Origin: a virus
IMG/VR virus record: IMGVR_UViG_3300027801_000200
Location: 1-20,755 of that record
Strand: one strand, 5' to 3'
DNA: 20,755 nt
Below, piece after piece: positions 1 to 5,982 of this stretch (the first letter of the stretch is position 1; each line of letters begins with the position of its first letter). The position numbers and the translations under genes were made by a program. The notes below the pieces were generated by a model. The model was not told the origin of the DNA. It ran no database searches and was given only the letters and a program-made list of their open reading frames with translations.

Positions 1-1243
1 TTACAGATGCTCCTATCTTACCTTCATATGCTAATTGTCTTGCTTTACCAAGATTTATATTCTTACCTAACATTGCACCTAATTCTAATTCCTTAGTAAT
101 AGATGATTCGAAATCTAATAGAGAATCTGTAACACCGGTCATTGTAGCCATATTAACACCAAGTTTCCCTGCTGCAACTGCGGCTATTCCTATATTCTTT
201 CCTCCATCTGAACCATATTCTGCGAATGCTTTTGCAGAACCAGCAACATCTGCCATTACTTGAGATGGCATTAATCCATTTGCGATAGCTAATTGTTTTG
301 TAGATTCTGCTAAGTTTTGTGCCGTTTCTACACTACCACCGTTTAATCTTGCAAAGTTACCAGTTAATGCGGCCGCTTCAGTTCCACTAATACCCATGTT
401 CGTTGCCATGAGGTTAGTGTTAAGTTGAGTTTGAAATGATAAATCACTTAACCCACCAAATTCAGCCGATAATCCTTTAGCAGTATCAAGTGCTTGTGGA
501 AATATGGTTGATAATAAAGATACCTGGGATGTTGCTCCAGTTAAACCACCAACAAAACCACCCATTTCACGAGTTGTCTTACCAAGTACACCCGCTACTT
601 TTCCAATTCCAATAATTATAGAGCCTACTATTGCTGATGTACTTTGAAATACATCCTCAAGTGTTTTTAGAAACCCACCCGATATATTATTAAGTGTATC
701 AAATGCAGAAATTTGATTAGATAGAGTTTCCTTTTCCTTTTTAGACATTTTAGCAATATCTTGTGCAAATCCTAATTGCCTTTCCATACTTGCAACTATT
801 TCCGAGTCTTTACCCAAAATAGCTGCAGCTATATCTATTTGTTCTTTTAGTGATTCGGTTTTTGCCAATACTTGCTCTACATCATCTGAATTTAATTCTG
901 ATAAACTTCGTGTGTCTTCAAGTATAGTTGAAATTGCACTTTGTTGTGCTTCATTTAAGCTACCCATTGATTTAGTAGCAGTTACAGATTCCATCTGTGC
1001 TGTACTAAAATCTTTAAAATGAGATGCGATTGATTGTGTTCCTTTTTCTAATTCACCTATGAACTTTTGATTACCATTGTTAATCTCCTTAAGTCCACTT
1101 GCAAGTTTTTTAATTTTTTCGTTTTGTTTATTTAATGACACAGTATAGTCATTACCAGATTTTTCTTGTTGATCAAGTAATTTCTGATATCGTATTTGAG
1201 CTTTTTCAATAGCTTGTAAAGCTTTTAATCTATCTGCTGCCAT
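1..1243 (-). CDS. Tail tape measure protein, N-terminal part (runs off the window)
   Basis: The ATG at 1243-1241 opens a frame that stays open for 414 codons to the window edge, so the C-terminus is missing. An AAGGA stretch lies 9-13 nt upstream. Residues 1-60 are charged and helical (MAADRLKALQAIEKAQIRYQ), typical of a coiled-coil start. Around residues 200-218 there is a Gly/Ile/Val-rich hydrophobic segment (IVGSIIIGIGKVAGVLG), followed by a Gly/Ala/Ser/Thr-rich stretch. This mix of long helices and hydrophobic segments is characteristic of tape measure proteins, which set tail length inside the tube and help DNA entry. It follows sheath, tube and tail chaperone genes, the usual tail order. 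I see no catalytic motif. The call rests on composition and gene order rather than on a diagnostic motif. Confidence 0.78.
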   Translation of the reverse strand, partial: MAADRLKALQAIEKAQIRYQKLLDQQEKSGNDYTVSLNKQNEKIKKLASGLKEINNGNQKFIGELEKGTQSIASHFKDFSTAQMESVTATKSMGSLNEAQQSAISTILEDTRSLSELNSDDVEQVLAKTESLKEQIDIAAAILGKDSEIVASMERQLGFAQDIAKMSKKEKETLSNQISAFDTLNNISGGFLKTLEDVFQSTSAIVGSIIIGIGKVAGVLGKTTREMGGFVGGLTGATSQVSLLSTIFPQALDTAKGLSAEFGGLSDLSFQTQLNTNLMATNMGISGTEAAALTGNFARLNGGSVETAQNLAESTKQLAIANGLMPSQVMADVAGSAKAFAEYGSDGGKNIGIAAVAAGKLGVNMATMTGVTDSLLDFESSITKELELGAMLGKNINLGKARQLAYEGKIGASV

Positions 1244-1252
1244 TTATAATCC

Positions 1253-1471
1253 TTATCTTACTTTATGTGTATAACCCTTAAGTTGACTTCTTAATTTTTC
1301 AGATTCCTTATTAACTCTATCCATTTGTTTTTGTATTTCAGGTGGGAATCCTTTTTGTTTAGCTTTCTTTAAAGCAATATTTGTTGAGTTTGTTTTCAAT
1401 CCATCAAAAAATGCATCAGAAAACTTTTTAGCTGCTCCAAACAATCCTTCGTTGATTTCTTTTTTAGCCAT
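1253..1471 (-). CDS. Small basic protein of unknown function upstream of the tape measure gene
   Basis: This 72-residue ORF starts at ATG 1471-1469 behind an AGGAT ribosome-binding-like site and ends 9 nt before the tape measure start, so the two are probably co-transcribed and translationally linked. The protein is rich in Lys and Glu and looks helical, with a possible amphipathic segment around residues 10-25 (FGAAKKFSDAFFDGLKTN) and a charged helix around residues 45-65. I do not recognise the family. It opens its own transcription unit, after a terminator at 1512-1544 and a promoter-like motif at 1497-1508. Its position between the tail chaperone and the tape measure suggests a role in tail assembly, but this is inference from context only. 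Confidence 0.7.
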   Translation of the reverse strand: MAKKEINEGLFGAAKKFSDAFFDGLKTNSTNIALKKAKQKGFPPEIQKQMDRVNKESEKLRSQLKGYTHKVR

Positions 1472-1496
1472 GTTGTTAATCCTATATATTTGTTCT

Positions 1497-1508
1497 TATA
1501 TAAATATA
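1497..1508 (-). promoter_or_regulatory. TATTTATA promoter-like motif before the 72-aa gene and tape measure gene
   Basis: The coding strand reads TATATTTATATA, 26-37 nt upstream of the ATG at 1471 and 4 nt beyond the U-tract of the terminator at 1512-1544. The opposite strand contains an exact TATAAATA, the T4 late-promoter consensus. Position right after a terminator argues for a promoter serving the downstream gene. Confidence 0.5.
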
Positions 1509-1511
1509 CGA

Positions 1512-1544
1512 CAAAAAAAAAGTGAAGAATTTTACTTCTTCACT
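1512..1544 (-). terminator. Rho-independent terminator overlapping the end of the chaperone extension ORF
   Basis: On the minus strand a perfect 9-bp stem (AGTGAAGAA paired with TTCTTCACT, bases 1536-1544 and 1521-1529) with a 6-nt loop is followed by a run of nine Ts. The last codons of the ORF ending at 1532 form one arm and its TAA stop lies in the loop, so translation to the stop would cover the hairpin until the ribosome releases. Confidence 0.88.
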
Positions 1545-1765
1545 CTTACATTTGGACTTCGTCCTCCCTTTTTCTTGGAAGACTTATCGTGTTCTTCTTT
1601 TTCTTTTTTCTTGGCATCTAATAACTTCTTGAAATAGAAGTTTCTCCAATGAATTGGCATGAAGTAAACTTCTGACCAAGTAAATCCATTACCATAGTTA
1701 ACCATTTCCCAAATCTGAGAATGTAGTTGTGCAGAGTAGTTACTCGGAAGGGTAAAAAAACCCAA
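1532..1765 (-). CDS. Frameshift-expressed C-terminal extension of the tail assembly chaperone
   Basis: This reading frame overlaps the 3' end of the 254-aa chaperone gene in the +1 (equivalently -2) frame. It is open from 1780 to 1535 and has no ATG near its beginning. The only early start would be a TTG at 1765, with no Shine-Dalgarno sequence at proper spacing. Residues around IWEMVNYGNGFTWSEVYFMP form a hydrophobic and aromatic block with WSEV and MP, followed by a basic Lys-rich tail. That layout resembles the second-frame domains of frameshifted tail chaperones such as lambda gpGT and P2 gpE', which bind the tape measure protein. Slippage at the T7 run (1754-1760) would fuse 73 residues to the first 250 of the upstream protein, giving about 323 residues (+1) or 324 (-2). 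Independent initiation at TTG or at an internal ATG (residue 21) cannot be excluded. Confidence 0.7.
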   Translation of the reverse strand: MGFFTLPSNYSAQLHSQIWEMVNYGNGFTWSEVYFMPIHWRNFYFKKLLDAKKKEKEEHDKSSKKKGGRSPNVRVKK

Positions 1766-2504
1766 CCCCGAAGGGGATATCTAGTGCCTCCTGTTCACCA
1801 GTAATATCAGATACAAAATTGAATTTCAATTCTAAATCTGGAGTGAATGTTTGAACATACTTTCTAAGAGCTCTGGAATCTCTTGCAAGTAAACTGTTCT
1901 TTACATAATTATTAATAAATCCTCTATCTTCATTACCATCTACCTCTTGTATCATATATCGTAAACGAGTTGATACATCTTGAGATATATTATCACCTTT
2001 AGTTAATCTATTAAGTGCTTGTACTTCAGCATTAATATCAATTTCATCCTTATGTGTTAATAATCTAAATATGATTTTTTTCTTACCAAGTGGCAAATCA
2101 AATTCATATCTGTTTTCTGAATTTAGTGCATCTACATCAATTTCTTTAATCTGTACTGCTGAAAGGTCTATGTTTACTTTTTGTGTTTCTCCAGTAAATG
2201 GGTCATTCACTTCTACATGATAATCTTTTCCATATCCTAAGATACGAGTTGCTAAAAGAATTGCATTCTTATCACCAATGAATATATCATTAACATTTAC
2301 ACCAGTACCAACAACAACTGATTCAAATAATTTATCAAGTACAACACCTTTTTTTATTAAATTTTGTGAGGCTAATATATCTTCTTCTTTAGCCGTCATA
2401 TACTTTATTTCAATTGAACCCTTTGATAAAGGACTAGATTCAGGATAAAGTTTACCCTGTGATGGAAGATCTATTACTTCCGTTGGAAAATCGAATTTTG
2501 CCAT
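1740..2504 (-). CDS. T4 gp26-type baseplate/tail assembly chaperone (zero-frame product)
   Basis: The 254-residue protein has the features of the T4_baseplate (gp26-like) family. The N-terminal stretch FPTEVIDLPSQGKLYPESSP is followed by IEIKYMTAKEEDILAS (residues about 30-50), a pattern I recognise from T4-like marine phages. The rest is an alpha/beta body with a Thr-His-Lys-Asp-Glu motif (LLTHKDEIDI) near residue 150. Proteins at this position, next to the tape measure gene, act as chaperones that keep the tape measure soluble while the baseplate hub and tube assemble. No Shine-Dalgarno sequence is obvious upstream of the ATG at 2504. The last codons, GGG TTT TTT TAC, run through a T7 tract where the frame can pass to the ORF ending at 1532. 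Family assignment is from memory of motifs; the exact gp26 equivalence is less certain than the chaperone role. Confidence 0.8.
   Translation of the reverse strand: MAKFDFPTEVIDLPSQGKLYPESSPLSKGSIEIKYMTAKEEDILASQNLIKKGVVLDKLFESVVVGTGVNVNDIFIGDKNAILLATRILGYGKDYHVEVNDPFTGETQKVNIDLSAVQIKEIDVDALNSENRYEFDLPLGKKKIIFRLLTHKDEIDINAEVQALNRLTKGDNISQDVSTRLRYMIQEVDGNEDRGFINNYVKNSLLARDSRALRKYVQTFTPDLELKFNFVSDITGEQEALDIPFGVGFFYPSE
1754..1776 (-). promoter_or_regulatory. Putative programmed ribosomal frameshift site with UUCG hairpin
   Basis: The coding strand carries a small hairpin, CCC closing a UUCG tetraloop with GGG (1775-1766), then TTGGG and a run of seven Ts (1760-1754). Zero-frame codons are GGG TTT TTT TAC. 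A P-site tRNA-Phe on TTT can re-pair one base forward (+1) or two bases back (-2) with perfect TTT pairing. Either shift enters the frame of the ORF ending at 1532. The two frames overlap for only about 39 nt (1780 to 1742), and the T7 run lies inside that window. Confidence 0.65.
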
Positions 2505-2524
2505 AACTTTGTTTATTTTGTTCG

Positions 2525-2536
2525 TATATAAATATA
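2525..2536 (-). promoter_or_regulatory. TATTTATA promoter-like motif before the tail chaperone gene
   Basis: The coding strand reads TATATTTATATA followed by CGAAC, 21-32 nt upstream of the ATG at 2504. It lies about 18 nt beyond the U-tract of the terminator at 2555-2586. The reverse strand holds TATAAATA. The flanking GTTATA...TATACGA resembles the copy upstream of the sheath gene. Confidence 0.5.
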
Positions 2537-2554
2537 TAACTTTTGAAAAATGAG

Positions 2555-2586
2555 AAAAAAAAAGGTTCTCACAAAGAGAACCTTTT
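2555..2586 (-). terminator. Rho-independent terminator after the tail tube gene
   Basis: On the minus strand an 11-bp perfect stem (AAAAGGTTCTC at 2586-2576 paired with GAGAACCTTTT at 2570-2560) with a 5-nt loop runs directly into nine Ts (2563-2555). It lies 24 nt after the tail tube stop codon. Strong termination here would uncouple the highly needed tube protein from the chaperone and tape measure genes downstream. Confidence 0.92.
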
Positions 2587-2610
2587 CAGTAAATATATTT
2601 TTAATTCTTA

Positions 2611-3099
2611 TTAGAATTCTAAGATAGCGTAATCATAAGATAATGTCAATGTGATTTCTGCTGGGTCATTTGAACTCCAATCTAAATCATTAAACACTGC
2701 ATTGTTGATAAATGCACCTTTAAGAGTCCATTGTTCAATCTTATCACCAACTGGTCCTAATAGATATATTTGTACATCTTTCTTATAGAAATCTGCATAT
2801 CCATCTCTACCTGTAATAGATTCATGTGATGTTCTCACCCATTCCATTACTGATTGAGCTCCACTTGGAACGATTGGGTCAAATAATGTAATTTCTACAT
2901 CTTGCCATTCTCCCTTACCTTTTAATTTACGTTTAACGTTAATGTGGTCTAGGGTAATAGTTTCAAACTGAATTGAAGGTCTATTTGCTGTTTTTATTAA
3001 ATATGAAGGGATACCATCGATTTCCATGATGAATCTATTCTTCATCTTTGGTTCGAAATTGGTATAAAACATATCGTTAAATTCTAATACTTCTGCCAT
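2611..3099 (-). CDS. Tail tube protein (T4 gp19-like)
   Basis: At 162 residues this matches the length of T4 gp19 (163). The N-terminus FYTNFEPKMKNRFIMEIDGI, followed by SYLIKTANRPS, is the typical start of T4-like tube monomers. The middle has the expected beta-strands, WQDVEITLFDPIVPSGAQSV, and the end, ITLTLSYDYAILEF, is the closing strand of the family. The protein polymerises around the tape measure to form the inner tube inside the sheath. The ATG at 3099 has a good AAGGAG site 9 nt upstream. It follows the sheath gene by 54 nt, the conserved gp18-gp19 order, and is followed by a strong terminator, consistent with a high-copy structural gene with its own mRNA end. Confidence 0.95.
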   Translation of the reverse strand: MAEVLEFNDMFYTNFEPKMKNRFIMEIDGIPSYLIKTANRPSIQFETITLDHINVKRKLKGKGEWQDVEITLFDPIVPSGAQSVMEWVRTSHESITGRDGYADFYKKDVQIYLLGPVGDKIEQWTLKGAFINNAVFNDLDWSSNDPAEITLTLSYDYAILEF

Positions 3100-3120
3100 G
3101 TTGTTTATCTCCTTTTATAT

Positions 3121-3131
3121 TAATAAATATA
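3121..3131 (-). promoter_or_regulatory. Variant TATTTATT promoter-like motif before the tail tube gene
   Basis: The coding strand reads TATATTTATTA, 22-32 nt upstream of the ATG at 3099, in the gap after the sheath stop codon. It differs by one base from the exact motif seen upstream of other genes. An AAGGAG ribosome-binding site follows it. Confidence 0.4.
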
Positions 3132-3153
3132 AGGTTTTTTTATTTTTAATTAA

Positions 3154-5520
3154 TTATGCCGTAAAAGATGCCCCAGTCGGTAAGATGTTGAAATCTAACA
3201 CGATGAATTCGGCAGTTTTAGTTGGTTGTAAGAAAATCTGTCCAGCCAATATGTTTCTGTCGATTACATCTGGTGTGTTATTACTCTCATCCATTACCAC
3301 CCTAAATGCATACAATCCTTGTCTTTGTTGTATTCCTTCTAAATAAGGATTCACAGTATTTAAGAATTTACCTCTTGTTGTAGAAGTATTTTGTTCAAAT
3401 ACTAAGTATCTTGATGTAGAAGCTATATACTTCTTAACTTTAATCATCAATCTTCTAACATTGATTCTATCAAGTGCCGATGCTTTATCTTGAAGTGTCT
3501 TTTGTCCAAATGCTACGATACCTTCTCCAGGGAACTGAGCGATTGGATTAATTTTTCCTTCATATAATTCATCTCTTTCAGCGTGTGTTAATCTGTTTAG
3601 TACAGATATAGCACCTACTATACCACCTCTATTTAAACCTGCTGGTGCAAACCATTCGGCTGCAACTGCATCGTTAGAAGCATATATCCCAGGCATCAAT
3701 ACTGATGGTGGAACTGAAATAAGTTTATTTGTTCTTGAATCAATTGTTTTAACCCATGGGTAGTATGTACCTACGTAGTTAGAATCAATTGCTGCACCTT
3801 GTTCGATTGCTTGTGATATAGTATCAGAAGTTGTTTGTGATGTTCCACTATTATAAGTTACACCCACAACGTCTCCGATGAAGAATGCATCTTCTCTAGC
3901 TTCACACATATCAACAACTTTATCAAATACATAAGAATGATGTCTTCTTACGATTCCAGGTACAGATACTAAATTAATATCAAAATCATCTGGGTTAGAT
4001 ACTGAGTTGATTGCTTTTACATATGCAACAGAACCAACAGAGGTTGAAGTGGATAAATCAAATCCTTGTGAGTTTCCACTACCAAAGTTTGCAGATGAAC
4101 CAGCCAACGCGATTTCAGTAGTTGGAGATATACCATCGAATCCATTTTGGAATCCAACAACAAATTGTCTTTTGTTTATATCTTTTGATAAAGAACCAGT
4201 CAATTCATATCCAAAGGCTTTAGTACCACCTTTTATAGTTACAGTTCCATCAAAAGCAAATACAGTATTACTACCTTGTGTTGCTGATGCAGGAATTACA
4301 GATAAGTAATTGTTATTATCTATCTTAACTTGTACAGTTTCTAAATCAATACCACTATAAGCAACTGCTTTAGAAGCGTTGTTTACATCAGAACCAGTAG
4401 AGAATATTACTGCAGGTACATCAGATTCAGATAAACTACCACCCATATAAATTGGATTGTAATATTTAGCGTGTGCAAATGGTCCAGCAACAAGAGGGAA
4501 TGAACCTTCAGCTGAAGTTTCAACTCTTATATACTTAGAACGATTTGGATAATCACCATTTTCTGTTTGTTTACCGTTTGCATCAATTACTAAGTTTCTA
4601 TCACCAATTACTTTTTTGATGTAGTTAGGAGATGCAGGGTCTAAGTTAACATTGTTATATGTTTCTAATACAGTTTTTCTTTTATCAGTATCTTTATACT
4701 CTCTAATAGCTACTGCGAAAGTTGCGTAATCAGTAGAGTTGTTAGAACCAGCTGGTTTAACGTTAAAGATAGATACTTTATATTCTTTATTATAGTTAGA
4801 ACCATCACCAAGAGTATGTATCTTGAATAGGTTATGTCTTTCTCCTGAAATCAATTGAGATTGAATCCATGGAGTTGAAGCGTTTTTAATATCTTGAGTA
4901 ATGTCTTGATTAGCTAATTCAACTACTTCAAGTCCATCAAATCCTGCAGTAACTTGAGTTGCTGCTTCACTTTCAAAATAATTATATACATAAGAACTTT
5001 TAATACCTCTTGGGTTTGTTCCGAATACATCACCTAAATCATTTCCCTTAGTAGGGTCAATAGATGAAGATATTACAGAAGAACCACTTACTGTGATATT
5101 AAATTCCGATGAACTTACTGGTCCTTGTGTTAAAGTAGAACTAGCTAAACCACCTACTCCTAAGTGGGTTTCAAATAATGTTCCTATTACAGTTCCATGT
5201 TTTGTTGAATCTGAGCTACTAATTGCTATAGCTACAGGTACTGTTTGTGTGTAACCACCTGTTTGACCGACACGAACAATAGTTACTGTTCCTGCTTCTC
5301 TTAGGTAGTTTTGTACGGTATATCCTGTATAGTAAGAACCATCAGGTGTACCGAAAATCTGTTCGAATTCCGATTGGGTGTTTACAACGGTTGGTACGAA
5401 GGCTGGGCCCTTTTTGAAAGGTCCTATTACAGCTGCTCCTATTTCTCCAATACCTTGTGATAAGAAAGAAAGGTCATTTTCTCTCGTAAATACTCCAGGT
5501 GATACAATTTTTTCTGCCAT
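3154..5520 (-). CDS. Contractile tail sheath protein (T4 gp18-like)
   Basis: The 788-residue protein has both conserved ends of the T4-type sheath family. The N-terminus contains VSPGVFTRENDLSFLSQG, then AAVIGPFKKGPAFVPTVV and FEQIFGTPDG (residues about 8-60). The C-terminal domain contains RGGIVGAISVLNRLT, QFPGEGIVAFGQKTL and INVRRLMIKVKKYI (residues about 625-700), and ends in strands that interlock sheath subunits. Sheath hexamers stack around the tube and contract to drive it into the host. It is longer than T4 gp18 (659 residues). The extra length lies in the variable middle, rich in Ser, Gly and Thr, which in this family forms surface domains. The ATG at 5520 has an AAGGAG site 10 nt upstream. 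Tail tube follows immediately, as expected. Confidence 0.96.
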   Translation of the reverse strand: MAEKIVSPGVFTRENDLSFLSQGIGEIGAAVIGPFKKGPAFVPTVVNTQSEFEQIFGTPDGSYYTGYTVQNYLREAGTVTIVRVGQTGGYTQTVPVAIAISSSDSTKHGTVIGTLFETHLGVGGLASSTLTQGPVSSSEFNITVSGSSVISSSIDPTKGNDLGDVFGTNPRGIKSSYVYNYFESEAATQVTAGFDGLEVVELANQDITQDIKNASTPWIQSQLISGERHNLFKIHTLGDGSNYNKEYKVSIFNVKPAGSNNSTDYATFAVAIREYKDTDKRKTVLETYNNVNLDPASPNYIKKVIGDRNLVIDANGKQTENGDYPNRSKYIRVETSAEGSFPLVAGPFAHAKYYNPIYMGGSLSESDVPAVIFSTGSDVNNASKAVAYSGIDLETVQVKIDNNNYLSVIPASATQGSNTVFAFDGTVTIKGGTKAFGYELTGSLSKDINKRQFVVGFQNGFDGISPTTEIALAGSSANFGSGNSQGFDLSTSTSVGSVAYVKAINSVSNPDDFDINLVSVPGIVRRHHSYVFDKVVDMCEAREDAFFIGDVVGVTYNSGTSQTTSDTISQAIEQGAAIDSNYVGTYYPWVKTIDSRTNKLISVPPSVLMPGIYASNDAVAAEWFAPAGLNRGGIVGAISVLNRLTHAERDELYEGKINPIAQFPGEGIVAFGQKTLQDKASALDRINVRRLMIKVKKYIASTSRYLVFEQNTSTTRGKFLNTVNPYLEGIQQRQGLYAFRVVMDESNNTPDVIDRNILAGQIFLQPTKTAEFIVLDFNILPTGASFTA

Positions 5521-5560
5521 TTTATTTTACTCCTTAGTTAATGTGTTGAATATTCATACT

Positions 5561-5579
5561 CGTATATAAGTATAAATAA
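5561..5579 (-). promoter_or_regulatory. TATTTATA promoter-like motif before the tail sheath gene
   Basis: The coding strand reads TTATTTATACTTATATACG, about 41-59 nt upstream of the ATG at 5520. It combines the TATTTATA motif (5571-5578) with TATACTTATATACG, a 14-base sequence that recurs exactly at 19720-19733. It is farther from its start codon than most other copies. Confidence 0.5.
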
Positions 5580-5597
5580 CTTTTTCTAAAATATGAT

Positions 5598-5906
5598 TTA
5601 TACTTCAGATGTTGTTAAAATTTCTTCTTTTTTTTCTTTTTCTTCTGTTGGAGTGAATATGTTAGTAGCTGGATCATAATTACCATCACCATATTTGCCA
5701 TTCAATCCCTTAAACATTGTTTGTTCTTTTTCGACTAAACCTGAATGTTGAGATATTAAATCTTTTTCAACTTGTTCGAGTTCATCTAGTCTTCTTTTCT
5801 TTTCTATTTGAAGTTGTCCTAATCTTGTAAAAAGATTTGCAACATCTTGTCTTAGTTGTTGTACTTCTTGTACTTCTTCTTTTGTAAACTTAATTGTTTT
5901 CGCCAT
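5598..5906 (-). CDS. Small coiled-coil virion-associated protein of unknown function
   Basis: The 102-residue protein has a long helical region, residues about 8-65, dominated by Glu, Gln, Lys and Leu with heptad-like spacing (EEVQEVQQLRQDVANLF, LGQLQIEKKRRLDELEQVEK). Then comes a short YGDGNYDPATNIFTPT element and an acidic Lys/Glu tail. I recall similar small proteins ending in a KYGxGxxDxxTGxFTP-like motif in T4-like aquatic phages, without an assigned role. It stands between the Hint-domain protein and the sheath, with its own upstream promoter-like motif and no clear Shine-Dalgarno sequence. A structural or assembly-chaperone role is possible, but no residue pattern proves it. Confidence 0.75.
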   Translation of the reverse strand: MAKTIKFTKEEVQEVQQLRQDVANLFTRLGQLQIEKKRRLDELEQVEKDLISQHSGLVEKEQTMFKGLNGKYGDGNYDPATNIFTPTEEKEKKEEILTTSEV

Positions 5907-5936
5907 TTTGATATATTTTTGTTTTTGTCAAGTGTA

Positions 5937-5948
5937 TATATAAATATA
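5937..5948 (-). promoter_or_regulatory. TATTTATA promoter-like motif before the small coiled-coil gene
   Basis: The coding strand reads TATATTTATATA, 31-42 nt upstream of the ATG at 5906. The other strand contains exact TATAAATA. It falls in the 71-nt gap after the Hint-domain protein gene. Confidence 0.5.
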
Positions 5949-5964
5949 TAGTTTTTTAATAAAC

Positions 5965-5982
5965 GTTAAATTATTATTTAAC
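5965..5982 (-). repeat. AT-rich inverted repeat spanning the Hint-protein stop codon
   Basis: GTTAAAT and ATTTAAC form a perfect 7-bp stem with a 4-nt loop, and the TAA stop at 5978-5980 is inside one arm. The bases that follow on the coding strand (GTTTATTAAAAAAC) lack a clean U-tract. It may be a weak terminator or an mRNA 3' structure, but in such AT-rich DNA it could be chance. Confidence 0.3.

Noticed and set aside
1452-1637. Plus-strand ORF across the terminator region
   Set aside because: It runs antisense through a terminator hairpin and the coding end of the chaperone extension, with low-complexity Phe/Leu/Ser sequence and no ribosome-binding site.
1754-1776. Hairpin plus T-run at the end of the chaperone gene read as an intrinsic terminator
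   Set aside because: The stem is only 3-4 bp and is separated from the Ts by TTGGG. A strong terminator already lies downstream at 1512-1544. The site fits the frame overlap better, though weak termination is not excluded.
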